From assembly GCA_963678675.1 (NCBI GenBank), contig OY783197.1, positions 22,053,934 through 22,117,933 of the forward strand: DNA of 64,000 bases, read 5' to 3'. The notes beneath the pieces are model-generated. The model saw nothing but the letters and a program-made list of their open reading frames with translations, was not told where the DNA came from and ran no database searches. A program made the position numbers and the translations under genes. How positions within the stretch are numbered: position 1 is the stretch's first letter; every line of letters begins with the position of its first letter. The stretch is from Xiphydria camelus. Lineage: Eukaryota > Arthropoda > Insecta > Hymenoptera > Xiphydriidae. Below, piece by piece: positions 43,931 to 55,439 of this stretch.

Positions 43931-45756
43931 TGCATTTTTAAATATCATTTTCCAGTTTAAATACGGCCAACAATGAAAAAAAATAAAGAAATTAAATAAT
44001 TTTGCGTAGATTTTTGAAATCTATACAATAAACAAAAATTAGTGAGAGAACCGAAATATTCTCGGCCAATGTTGTTTTTCAACTTCTCTTCAATTGTTTT
44101 CTCTTCGGATCGACGTTTTTCTCAATCCATACAAAATATTTAACCAACCAACGCCTAGCAACGGTATAATCGCCATCGAATCCAACGCCTCAGCGCGACG
44201 CTGCTCGTTATTGTCGTTCCCCAAGGCGTGTGTGGATACATTACAAGGTACACCGGTTCCATCCACGAAGCAGGTGCCACTCTTTCATGCGCAAACCTGA
44301 TCTCTTTGCGCAACGAGGCGCGACCAATTTATGGAGTCATCGCAGGCATAATATACCGCGCGTACGTACATGCCCACACGTACAGACGCGATGCTTATAC
44401 GAGCGACTGTTTAGCTATAGGAACACGTCGCGGCTGGACGAGGTTAGTCGAAGCCAGTCGCAGACTCGATGTCCAAAGCTGAAGTTCAGTTTCGGTTCCG
44501 ACGCGACGCGTCGTTACGGGGTCAGTACGTGCTCGGCACTTGAAGAGCGTTCTGCCGATGCGTGGTACCGCCCGCGCTCCCCCTCCCCGTCGCTCCGATG
44601 CCGTCGAGCGACGGCGCGATTCGACTGGATAGGACTCCGTTCTCCCTTGAACCCGCATTAGAAGCACGGCTCGCCAACGCGTGCGCCATTGTGTACGTAC
44701 GCGTACCGCGCGCGTGTGTGCACGCGCGAACGCTCGAAGCGTTCTCGAAAAGCAGATCGAAATTGGGAATTAATTATCCGCTTAACGCGCGCGGCTCGCG
44801 CACATCGCGTCGGGTCCGTCTCCAGCAGGAAACACGGTAATGGATACTCGCTCCGGGCTTTCCGCGCTCACAATTTCGTAGACGAAGATGAATGTTAAGG
44901 GCATATCCGTCCCGTTGTATCGGTCACGCTCGGTTTCCTACTTATTTATTTCCCTCGTCATCGTACGGTATGTCCCTCCCCCCTCCCCGTGTCGTTATCT
45001 TTGAATCAGGGGACACTTCCGGTCCCAAAGGTACGCGCGTAACAACCTCGTTCAAAATTCCATTCCGCGCGTTTGACGCGGGAATCCGAGGTGACGTCGC
45101 GAGCGCAGCCTCGCGGCGATCGTCGCTCTCGCGGCTGCCGGAAAGCCTCGGCTCTTTCGCGGAAGGAGATCGCGCGACGGGGGCGATAAACCTCCCGATT
45201 CCCGGCGTTGCGTAATACACTGAAAAGGAAAGGACGATATGTGGAAGGATGTGTAATAAAAAGGAAGCTCGACGTTCTTTGAATAGAAATGTTAATGTGA
45301 CACGCGTGCGACGAAATGTCGCGCGCCGTGTCTTCGGTGCAATATTGACTCATAGTTTGTAAACAGTCGCGGCCGGGAGAGCGCATGCGTTTCCCCTCCA
45401 CCGCGCTCTCACCTCCCACTCTCAGTCGTTTCCCTTCCTCCTTCCCACTCTCTTTCGCGCGCGCCGGTCATACTCTTCCACGCTCTTCGCCAATCATTCC
45501 TCCTCGCTTCGCCGAGCCGAGATCAAGTGTTACGTAAACGCGGGAATTCGGTTAGTATAGGAGCTCTCGATGTGCCTAAATGAAACCACTCTCGAGCCAG
45601 TTTCTCTCTCGTGACAAGGGACTCTCGGTGAGGAGAGAGTGGGAGGAGGAACTGTGGCCTTGATAGGATAATAATAGGAGGGCTCGCACGAGATCGATTC
45701 TTGATGACCGTAGTCGCGTCGATCGTTGACGCATTACTGTTTAATTGATATCGCTA
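43931..45756. other. CpG-rich block 44180-45560, no supported gene
   Basis: Several overlapping ORFs up to 143 codons, none with recognisable motifs. Confidence 0.45.
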
Positions 45757-46176
45757 TACTGAGAGAAAAATCTCGTGAAAAGAACCATAATTTAACTAGA
45801 AATCATGGTCGATTTTGGCGCCAACCATGATTCTATAATTTATTTTTCTGAAAAGCAAAGTTCTGTAGCAACAAGGGATTACGATTGCTGCAACCAGATC
45901 AACCTGCAGTATAGTCGATAAAGGTCCTCAGCCTTTTTTTATATAGTTGACATTACCATGTATAATAATAATATTATCGCTCCACTTTTCTGGTTAATTT
46001 AACCACGGTGCATGGCTATCATAAACTACAATCTTGTTGTTACTACAACCACGTAACAAGTTATTTCGACTACATTCATGGTCTATTTTATTGTAAAAAT
46101 GGTACTAGCAACTAAACGAGGAAAATTCAACCTCGCACGATCATGGTTGATCTTGCCACCCACTTTTCTCTCAATG
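45757..46176. mobile_element. MITE family E, copy E2
   Basis: TACTGAGAGAAAAATCTCG ... CCACTTTTCTCTCAATG. The arms carry ATCATGGTCGATTTTGGCG and inverse GATCATGGTTGATCTTG, with several further ACCATG/CATGGT words inside. Confidence 0.7.
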
Positions 46177-47003
46177 TACCAAAGCAAAGATTACGTATAA
46201 TCTCGAATCGAAGAAATGCCTTGGGGTCGACGTTTCTCCCGAATCGAATTTGCGCTTCGAAGTTACTCTCTCACGCATAGATCCTAATCTCCTTATCAGG
46301 CTCTAAGTGTCGGATAAGTAACGTGTACTATCTCCTACGAGTGCTACGATGTGCGTCAGAGTGCTCCTCCTCGGTCAACAAGCAATAAACGACGCTTTTG
46401 AACTCGAGGAGTTACAGGAGCGACACCTGACGCACGCGTTAGCGCAATCGCGTCCGAGCGTCGAGTGATACGATGCGAGTAGATCTCTTCGTGCTCGGAG
46501 AGCTTCCCGGGGAGGAAGCGACCTTGACTCGGTTTTATCGAGCGGATCGAAGGGAGAAGCGGCCCGCGGCTCTTTTCGGGAGCGAAGATCGACGGCGGAT
46601 ATTAGTGAACGCGCCGCGTAATCGGGTCGCCGCTCGTCAAATTAGGGTCGGTGATCCGTGAAGCGATTGGACGCGCCGTGGATCTCTTCGGGTTGTTCGA
46701 CTCGGGTATGGATCGACAATGGGCCGGACTGATTATGGTCCAGTTCGTTATAGGTCGTTCCGCTAGGATCCCTTCGACGGGTAATTAGATAAGTGGCGCT
46801 GGCTAGTGTTACGTCGAATCGCTTTGTGCTGCCGGGCTTTGGTGCTCGTAACCCTGACCGTTCCCAGGTCGTGAACCGTGAACAATTGGGGGGAGTATTC
46901 GTGACGCTTGGTACGGGTATTTCGGACATTATTTATACCTACATGATTATTTATAGAAATAATTTGAACGTAACGTATTTAATATAAATATATCGTATGG
47001 GGC
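46177..47003. other. Unique sequence, nothing recognised
   Basis: A 62-codon + ORF (46473-46661) and a 95-codon - ORF (46642-46929) are present without supporting signals. Confidence 0.4.
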
Positions 47004-47198
47004 TTAACACTTACTCGCCAGGAAAGGAACCTCGATTACTATTATCTCATTATTTATGAACTTTTGGCTTACATCGACATGAGACTTTGTTGTAGATAAA
47101 AATGTGATCTTTAGACAAATATTATGCAAATATGAGCCAACAATTCATAGATAATGAGATAATAATTATTGAAGTTTCTTTCCTTGCGGGTAAGTTTA
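47004..47198. mobile_element. Palindromic element O, copy O2
   Basis: CTTAACACTTACTCGCCAGG and inverse CCTTGCGGGTAAGTTTAG form the ends around the hairpin core. Uninterrupted relative of O1. Confidence 0.7.
47041..47163. repeat. ATTATCTC hairpin core, copy 4
   Basis: ATTATCTCATTATTTATGAA ... TTCATAGATAATGAGATAAT around TGTAGATAAAAATGTGATCT. Confidence 0.75.
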
Positions 47199-47879
47199 GC
47201 CTTATATGGTATGTTTATTTAGCGAAAGATGTGGAAAAAATTGCAATTTTAGCAACAAACTATTTATGTCGAAATGAAGTGCCGAATGAAATGTATCATT
47301 TGAATCAATTAATTTGACTCGGCGCTTCTCACGCGCATCTGACAGCGTGGAACCACTTGCATTATGCGTCCTGCGCGTCGTGCAGATGGAAGGCAAAAAA
47401 TACGCCTAATTAAGGGTTAATGGACAATGAATTCTTGCGCGATGCGCAATGCCGCCGAGCGGTGTGACACGTGGAAGAAGCGAACGGGTGGGAAGAAGTT
47501 TCGTATCGGACGCGTACCCGAATGAATGATCGATTGAAATTTCACCGATCCTCGGGCAGAAATCATCGGCGCTTCGATTACCAGTTTAGTGGTCACTGTT
47601 ACGGACCGTATCGGCGAATCTAATTCGGTCGTCCCGCATATAAGAACGCAAGTTTGGTGGCTCAAGGCTGTGCGTCGCGCGCGGTAGAGGAAAGGTCGCG
47701 TCCGATTATCGTCGAGTTCGCGCGAATCGGACCATCGTGGTTGCGAGGCGAGCGAGCGAGCATAGGTGTTGATTACTTTCGACGATTCGCCGTGGAAAAG
47801 CGACGAGACGACGCGACGTGTTCTCTCTTCGCCGTGCGTCGTTTTCGATCGAAAATAAATAGGAGGGCTGATAAAGAGT
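47199..47879. other. Unique sequence, nothing recognised
   Basis: CpG-rich around 47430-47840; ORFs up to 94 codons, no motif. Confidence 0.45.
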
Positions 47880-48339
47880 CACGGTGTCCAACGGTCAGGG
47901 AATTCTGGAAAACCTGGAATTGTCAGGGAATTATGTAGGTCAGGGGAAAAAGTCAGGGAAAATAAAGCATTTTCTGGAATTTTTCGGAAATACTCAAATT
48001 TCTCAAATAGCTTGACTTCTAGTCTGTTACAATTTTTAAGAATTTATATAGAAATCTGAAAAAGAGTGTTCCATATGTGTATATATACGTATCGAAGTTC
48101 TTTTTTGTTCTAAAAAGAGCCATTGAATAATAATATGATTTGACAAAATTGAATTATTTTAATGTTTATTTCTCCAGTTGTCATAACTCCTTTTATGAAT
48201 ATCAGTTAATTTGTTCATTCGATGAAAAATAATTGATGCGTAACACTTTACAGTAGATCTATATCCATAGTGGTCAGGAAAATTTGATTATTCAGACGGG
48301 AGAACCTGAAAAAGCCACGAAATTTCTTTTTCATATTTA
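47880..48339. mobile_element. Terminal-inverted-repeat element, second copy
   Basis: CACGGTGTCCAACGGTCAGGG at the left; the interior matches 13561-14002 (TAGCTTGACTTCTAGTC, CATTTTAATGT-type words). The right end is cut by D4. Confidence 0.65.
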
Positions 48340-48597
48340 CAAGAGAAAACAATAGATTTATAGTTAGTAAAGGTTTGTTTGAATATGGCGAAATACATAT
48401 TTCAATGGGCCAAGTAAATATTCGTTAAGTATTACGATATTTGTTTAGCACATTTAAATCCTTTTGTGAGGCAACTATTTATTTGAATGAAATACACATT
48501 TTAGTAATAACTATATATTTTCTTGTCTCGTCGAAATATTCATTTCGCCGTATTTGAAATTACATTTATTAACTGTGAATAAACTGTCCTCTCGGTG
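48340..48597. mobile_element. MITE family D, copy D4
   Basis: CAAGAGAAAACAATAGATTTA ... AAACTGTCCTCTCGGTG before TA. Confidence 0.75.
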
Positions 48598-48663
48598 TAT
48601 TACTTTTCTACGATTGAAACAAATTGAAAACGCGCGTAGTTATAAGTATTCATTCAAATAAGT

Positions 48664-48870
48664 CCCACAGCTGGAATGAAAGAAACGAGTGTTTCGACGC
48701 TGTCGAAGCTGGCTGCCGAAGCTAACAGCCAGTAGATACGGTCCGTCATACGTCCGCCACCGCTTACTACTCCCGGTAAGGCGGCGGACGTATGACGGAG
48801 CGTGACTACTGCCTACTTATTATAGCTCCGGCTGCTCGCCTCAGCATCATTCCGATTCCAACAGATTCGC
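48664..48870. repeat. GC-rich inverted repeat
   Basis: The inner stem CCGTCATACGTCCGCC / GGCGGACGTATGACGG is perfect over 16 bp. It extends outward imperfectly through CAGTAG and GCTGCCGAAGCTA / TAGCTCCGGCTGC, about 90 bases per arm. Unlike the other palindromes it is GC-rich and lacks a recognisable end motif. Confidence 0.65.
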
Positions 48871-50131
48871 TCCTTTACCCGCTCGATATAACTATATTTT
48901 CGATTCGCATCAAATTTATCTCGCCGCTACGCGATCCCGCCGACGCGACCGACGAACATGCGTAAATCAAGACGAGCGAAGGAGCCACGAGAGGCAAATG
49001 CAAACGCGTCGCCCGGGCAAAATGGACGATCGCGCGATGATGCCTGCTTGTAAATATTTGCCGATTGCCCCGCGGAGTGTGTACCCGTTACGTTAGTGCG
49101 TGGCGCGCGCGCGCACGCAAAGAAGAGTCTCTTATACTTTCCCGCGTATCGTCGACGCGACGATTCTTCACACGCGTGTGCCGCCGTCTGAGGTTTTCCG
49201 ACGGGCGTGTACGCGTGAGTGCAGACACCGTATATGTGTGACAATCGCACGCGCACAGGTGCATCGCGGCGCGGTTTGTTGGTTCACGCGTCGCGATCCT
49301 AGACATCACGTGTCGGCCATGTGGCCGTTACGTGGAAGAGCCTTCCCGGCCGCCCTCGCGAGTCGTCGGACCGAAAGGAGCGAATATCCCCGAGTTGTGG
49401 AAGTGCTGAGACGACGTTTCCCTCCCCTTCCCCCTTTGGCGTAGCGTGTCTTCCGATCGCGAGCCCTCTTTCTCCCCCCCCCCTTTGCTTCGGCGAGGCG
49501 CTCGTTAAAATTTCTCGCTTTCCGCGGCAGACGCAATTTCGGTGGAAGTTTTGTAATCGGAGAGGAGGAGTATTTGGAGACGTCTTGCTTTGAAAATGTA
49601 TGTATGCGAATATCAGGCGTTGTACGTAGGTTATGTCTGCGGCAGAAACGTCGACGCACCTGTTTTTGATATGCCGCTGTTACGTGATACAGGTAGAGGT
49701 AATTCGATGTTTATCGCAAATTTACCATTGACTACTCGTTTTTGCCCGTCGTATACATATCGAGTACTATGTTTGCTCGCTCATTAATAGTGTCGCGAGC
49801 GGGAATTGTACAAATATAATTCGCGCCGGGAGCGGCGACCGTAAAATATCCCTCGTCACTTTGCAAATTGCTAGTTTCTTATTTTGGGAAGCAACGGTCG
49901 GCGTCGCGTGCATTGGAGCTGTTTTTTACTTTGCCTTTATAAAAGTCAAACAAGCCGAAGGGGCCAAACAGAGTTACGTAAGTTTAACGGCCAATAAAAA
50001 TGTAAAATGTTTAATCCGTATTGTAAATGGATCGCTCTAACTGTAAACTTTTACGATCTTGCCTCGTATTAATAGAATTAAAAATGAAATAACTTCGTCC
50101 TCCGATCGTCTCTTTCGCCGTTCAGAGAAAT
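48871..50131. other. CpG-rich block with one weak exon candidate
   Basis: 49080-49560 is CpG-rich with overlapping ORFs up to 117 codons. 49875-49977 (+) is a 103-base open stretch ending at a consensus donor; see findings. Confidence 0.4.
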
Positions 50132-50580
50132 GACCGATAAAAATCAATTTCTTTTATCACTCCAAAATAGCAACGATATGCGAAGAAAAAAGGGACCGTT
50201 AAAAATCGATTCTTTTTATCACTCCAAAATATTAACGATATGCGAAGGAAGAAGCATTTGCGGATGTTGCACGCGATGCTTCTCGCCTTTTTCGTCGTTC
50301 AGAAAAGTGACCGATAAAAATCCATTTCTTTTATCACTCCAAAATATCAACAGTATACGAAGGAAGAAGCGTTTGCGTATGTTGCACGCGATACTTGTTC
50401 TCGTCTTTTTTGTCATTCAGAAAAGTGATCGATAAAATCGTTTTTTTTTATCGCTCTCAAATATCAACGGTATGCAAAAAAAAGGAAGTATCAGCAAATG
50501 TTGCACGCGTTGTTTCTCGTCACTTTCGTCGTTCAGAAGTGATTGATAAAAATCGATTTTCTTATCAGTTCACAATACCA
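50132..50580. repeat. Tandem repeat, ~115-bp period
   Basis: Units start at 50132, 50194, 50309, 50427 and 50541 with GAYYGATAAAAATCSATTT; steps are 62, 115, 118 and 114. Shared words include TTTATCACTCCAAAATA, GTTGCACGCG and TCGTTCAGAAAAGTGA. The first unit is shortened and the last is partial. Confidence 0.85.
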
Positions 50581-51480
50581 GTATAGTACACCTATACATA
50601 TCTCCAATTATTCGCGAAGACACTCGCGACAAAGCGGGAAAAGATCGATCGCTCGACCGCGTTCTCGCGCACCTCCTCACCCCCCGGTATAGTATCCGTC
50701 GCTCGCCGCTCTCTCGAGAGGGAGCGAGACGGTAGCCTGCCTGGCGGCTCAGCGAGATATCTTTCCGAGAAATCCCACCGGAATTCCAGCGAGCGGATCG
50801 AGAGTTCCCGGTATTGGGCGCGGGGAAAGGGAGAGGGGCGCTGGAGGGGAAGGCACCGCTTCGAAATGTGCTAATGTCACGGCAACTTTTCGCGCGCGCT
50901 CGAATTCGCGTGATTTGCATAATTTGGACGGTCCTTAAAACGCTGTTACGCGATCGTGCGGGCGACCATTGGCGACGGAATCGCGGTGCCCCGCTATTCG
51001 GCGCGCTCGCAAAGGGAAGACGAGCCGAGACCTCCTGCTGCACCAGAGGGAGACACGAGGAATCGAAAATATCGGAATCGCGTTCGCGAATCTTCCAAGG
51101 ACGCCGGGAATCGACGAGAACGACGTATTCTCTCCGCGCCTGTTTACCGCCGCGGATGCGTCCGATTTGATAAACACTTTATTTCTGGCGTTGGAGCGTT
51201 TCTGGCGATGCCATATGCCGAGCCGCTAAAAATACACCGGGTGGTCCGTCTTGCGCGACGCGGTTCACGGAGCGAAACTGCACTCGAAAATAAACCCTCG
51301 AAACACCTGGCGTCTTATAGCGACGGCCGCGCGACGGTGTTGTTCCGCGAGCTGCGTCGCGTGCGGTGCTCGTTGGGTGCAGTATCGCGAGGGAGGTAAG
51401 GGAAGAAGAAGGAGAAGATGCGTTTATTGTGACTCCAAGTCCTGGGCGTCTCCTAAGAGCATAAAATGTGTAGTATACAG
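50581..51480. other. CpG-rich block, no supported gene
   Basis: Overlapping ORFs of 80-157 codons on both strands. Nothing recognised. Confidence 0.45.
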
Positions 51481-51830
51481 GAAAGGAAGTAATGGTAATA
51501 GTAATAGTAACGGTAATTAAGAATAAGAAAGAATAATAACATGGTGGTGACGGTATAATATCGATTTACGAGAAGAATCAGTAAACAGCAAAATGCGCAA
51601 GGTGAATAGTAAAATTAATAGTAAATAGTAAAAGAAATACAAGAAAACCATATAGAAAAAGTAAATAGTAAAAGAACTCGATAAATAGTGAAACCAAATA
51701 GTAAATAGTAAAGATAAATAGTACGGTAACTAGTAACTATTAAATAAGTAGTAAAAGTAACTAGTAAATAGTGAAAGAAATGAGTAAAAGAGAATAGTAA
51801 AAGCAAACGTTAACAAGGTAGACAATAAAA
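51481..51830. repeat. Low-complexity TAGTAAA-type repeat
   Basis: Purine-rich stretch of GGTAATAGTAA and AAATAGTAAA words, repeated irregularly about 20 times. Confidence 0.85.
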
Positions 51831-52401
51831 AGACATTTAATATCTGAGGGGAGCGAACTTGAAGCGCAAGTCTGTTCCACAATCCGCACGCGAGAAAGAG
51901 AGAAAAAAGAGAAAAAAGGACAAGGAGAGGCGTAGATAGGGAAAAGAAGGTGCGAGGTAGTTCGGGACGCGATCGCGTGTTCTCTGAATATACACATCGG
52001 TTCCATAAATAGGTAAACATCGCTCGCGGAGTCTCCTCGGATAAAGGAACAAAGACGGTAGTGTGCCACGGCGCGTGACACACATCCGATGGTGCAACGC
52101 GAGCGATTGCTGTGATTCACGCGACAGGGGCAATGTCGGGTGCACGCCGATTGAGGATTTCTTTGTAGTGTACTCACATCACGGTCGCGGTTCGAGTTAC
52201 GTGTCGCGTATACTTTGTAAGGAAGTTCGAGGAAAGAGATCTCTTTCTCTCCTCTTCCGCGTTTCGTTGCACATATTTTTATGTATAGCAGAGTAAGATG
52301 AAACGAGGGTGACGTCGCTTCGCCGTCATAAATTCGCGCGTATCTATAATCCCAGATTGTTTGTGCGGAGTGATAAAAAATTGTCGAGGAAAAAAAATAA
52401 A
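51831..52401. other. Unique sequence downstream of the tRNA gene
   Basis: A 221-codon - strand frame begins inside the tRNA sequence, so it is chance. A T-run for Pol III termination lies at 52391-52398 as read on the - strand. Confidence 0.5.
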
Positions 52402-52801
52402 CGCCCAACGTGGGGCTCGAACCCACGACCCTGAGATTAAGAGTCTCATGCTCTACTTTTTTTTTTTTTTACTTCAGAGTTTGTTTATTAACGATAAAAT
52501 ATCACAGTAAAATTACGTAATAAGGTAAAACAAACACTATAAAATAAACCTTACAAATAACTAAGTATAACCCAAATATGGTCATACTTGTCCCCGTAAA
52601 TTGCCACCTCCTGCCTGGTGGTTCTCGTTTATGCTCAGTCTTATTATTTTAAGTCTATGGAATCTTTTAGGAACACACTGCGTTTTGTGATATATTCTGT
52701 GCCTGTCTGGCTATTGGATATTGGGAAAAAAAAGAAAAATTTATAAAAACCCAATAAACTATCTCGTGAGTCTCATGCTCTACCGACTGAGCTAGCCGGG
52801 C
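52402..52801 (-). tRNA. tRNA-Lys (anticodon CTT), split by a retroposon
   Basis: Read on the - strand, 52801-52768 gives the 5' part (GCCCGGCTAGCTCAGTCGG through the anticodon stem) and 52440-52402 gives the 3' part (T arm GGGTTCGAGCCC, acceptor CGTTGGGCG). Together they make a 73-base canonical eukaryotic tRNA-Lys(CTT) with every stem intact. A and B boxes are both unmutated and a T-run terminator follows the 3' end. The two parts are separated by a 311-base insertion, placing the boxes ~330 bases further apart than normal. The spacing and the interrupted anticodon stem should abolish function. The lack of any other damage suggests a recent event. Confidence 0.95.
52457..52767 (-). mobile_element. 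Poly(A)-tailed retroposed segment inside tRNA-Lys
   Basis: On the - strand the segment ends in 14 A (52470-52457) preceded by AATAAA at 52489-52484. It is bounded by a perfect 16-bp target-site duplication, GAGTCTCATGCTCTAC (52441-52456 and 52768-52783). This is the signature of target-primed, LINE-driven integration. The 311 bases have no substantial ORF and no internal A/B box I can recognise. They are therefore best read as a 5'-truncated LINE 3' end or a retrocopied mRNA 3' UTR. No source copy is in the window. Confidence 0.9.
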
Positions 52802-53545
52802 AAGTGCGACTGTTTTTTAGCGCTACGCTCATAAACTCTCCTTTCTCTCCCGTCGTACCATTAGTTCCTCGTCGCATCTCTGAAGATGCTCCGATGCCAG
52901 AAAAGAAACAGGTTCGATAACTCGTCGAAAATTGACGTCAATCGTCGCGCGCTCCTCTCTCCTCGACGCCAAGTGCCAGAGTGATCCGCAGCGGGGCTCG
53001 TGTCACGTGGTTCCCCATCTTTTTCTACATCGAAACGGTTTCGCTGCCAGAATCGTAACGCCCGCACGTGCCTCGGGAACGACTCCGCATTGCGTATTTT
53101 TGCGGGTACGTACTTACATACGTATACAGAGTGTGAACCCTAGCTATGTATATACGTCTATGTATAGACTGGACCAGAAAAGCTGTCCTAAAAGTAGATT
53201 GAAATAAAAATAAGAAGGAATCATTAGATACGATTGGCACTTCTCGAAGAATTAGAGGAAGGATGTAAATTTCATGTAAGTTTCTTGTAAGTTTGATAGC
53301 AGCGATAAAAAACGTGATTCAGTCCTTTCAGGTTATAAGTTTGAGAAATGAGGTCTGCCTTGTGGAGCTTCAATGTTAAATTCCGAGTGGATGAAAATTA
53401 TTTGTATTGAAGTGTCTCCAGGAGTTCCGGAATTTTCATCCATTTTTACGCATTTGGGAATCGACATTGTCGCCTCGCCGTCTTGTGGTAGAAAAGGGCA
53501 CTATTGTTAGCACGGTGATTTCGCGTGGCGAGACTTTAAATCTGA

Positions 53546-53547
<2 letters not shown>
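52802..53547. other. Unique sequence upstream of the tRNA gene
   Basis: Nothing recognised beyond short ORFs. Confidence 0.5.

Positions 53548-53633
<86 letters not shown>
53548..53633. repeat. (CT)n microsatellite, ~43 units
   Basis: 86 bases of perfect CT, the longest simple repeat in the window, followed by TTGTGTGT. It produces SLSLSL and RERERE frames. Confidence 0.98.
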
Positions 53634-53637
<4 letters not shown>

Positions 53638-55439
53638 TGTAGGCAGAGACCTGTCAAGCTTACACGATCACCTGTCACTTTTCCTATATTTTTTCCGGTC
53701 TTTATTAAATAGTTCGCCGCGAAGACACAACTTTCTTCCATAATATTCCTGTGAGAAGAACTTGTTTCTGCCCAACGATAGATATCCTCAATTCGGTTTT
53801 CTCGCAAATTTTTCTTATTGCAAATTTCTAAAATTTAGCCAAAATTATTTACCCCGTATTTATTTCATTTTTCGTTTTCGGCCTTATTTGAGCTGGAAAA
53901 CGACATTAAAAAATGCTGCTACGTCATCGTGCTGTGAGTCTATCTCTTTCGCACCCGTTACTTAGCATTTATGTAAGTGCGCCTCGATGATATTACGATG
54001 TTGTAGGGAGAAACGCATTTATCTATAACTGTGCGAATAATTATCTTTTTCGGACATTTTCTTTTTCGTGTGATATTGAATATGTATGCGCATTACAAAT
54101 TGAATTTAAAAATATGAATACTTTTTTACTTAAAGACCGAATTTTCACTAAAATTTTTATATTTTCTATTGAGGGCACCTGTATTTTTGTATATGACTAG
54201 GTGTTGTACAACGCCATATTGAATAAGCCACGCCTCCATATCGATTCCAAATAGGGCTGATTATCCCTGCTCGGGGGATAAGAGTAGAATTAAAAAAATT
54301 TTTTTTTTCGAAATCGACATTGTCGATTTACCTTCACCCCGTCTACGTCTACGCCAAAAAGTTGCTATTTAAATTTGCATCGAGTTTCTCTCGAGTATTT
54401 GCTTTCCTCGTGGAATTGATAACGGCGAAGAAGATAACCAAGGGGCGGAGGAGGGGCCGAAGATTGATTTCTTCGCTATTCTCGCCCGCCGTGTGAACGC
54501 GGCCGTAAGGTGTATTTGCGAGCGGTAAATCTGGCCGAGTTCCAAGGGCTGCTCGCAAGCCTGCGAGAGATTCTTAGAGGAGCTCCCTCTCTCTCCCCCC
54601 TCCCTCTCTCTTTCTGTCTTTGCTTCAGCTCGCGCGAGTGTACGCGCGAGTGCAGGTCGACGTACGCGCGATCACCGGGTTTTCTGGGTTAATCACCCGA
54701 CGCCATTTCACGCACAAAGGGTTTACGTCGGGCCATTGCGTAAATTCACACGCACCTTCGCGCGCGGGAAAATGTGTAGACCGTCCCTCCGCCTCGAAGG
54801 AGTAGAGAGAAAGAGAGAGAGAGAGAGGGGGGTGCAGCGTGCCAGCGTAACGGGTTATTTACGGGCGAACCTCTTGTAAACCCCGAAGCGCTACTGGCCG
54901 CGCATGGAATTCCGGTAGCAATGGGGGGCGAGTTGCGGGGGATCCGGAGGTTCGTTATGTCGGCGCGGATTTGTGTATTTCGTAATACAAAGAAATAGAG
55001 GGATACATTTTCACGAGAGGAGGAAACGAATAATTTTCATTTCGAGGGACCAAACTTTGGAACCAGTTGGGAATAGCATGATATAGGGGTAAGTATAATA
55101 TAATACCCAGGGGGTGCCGTAACTTCCGATGAGTCTTTGTTAGTATGTCTCGTTTGCAATTTTAATTGTTAATTGCATCGAAACGAATAAACGTCTGTGC
55201 GGGATCAGTTTCCTCCTGCGTGTGACTTTTGCGTCGTGCGAGACAGGTGTCTCTCGTCAGATCAGACGTTTACTCAGCACTCTTCGTTGAACCGGTCGGT
55301 TATAATGTGTAGCGCCTGTATGAGTACCACGCGATGAGCTTGCAAGATATATACAAGCTCCGACTTTTTTAATTCCATTTCAGTCTACGCATCTGTAAGC
55401 GTGAAGGAAAATCCGTTATTTTAGATGGAAGAGCCAAAC
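53634..55439. other. Unique sequence, no supported gene
   Basis: Includes a small GA run at 54808-54828 and CpG-rich sequence at 54340-54960. Nothing recognised. Confidence 0.45.

Noticed and set aside
46642..46929. 95-codon - strand ORF
   Set aside because: No splice signals, no recognised motif, and the + strand is also open over part of it.
51761..52426. 221-codon ORF on the - strand
   Set aside because: Its first codons are tRNA-Lys sequence and the rest reads through low-complexity TAGTAAA repeats.
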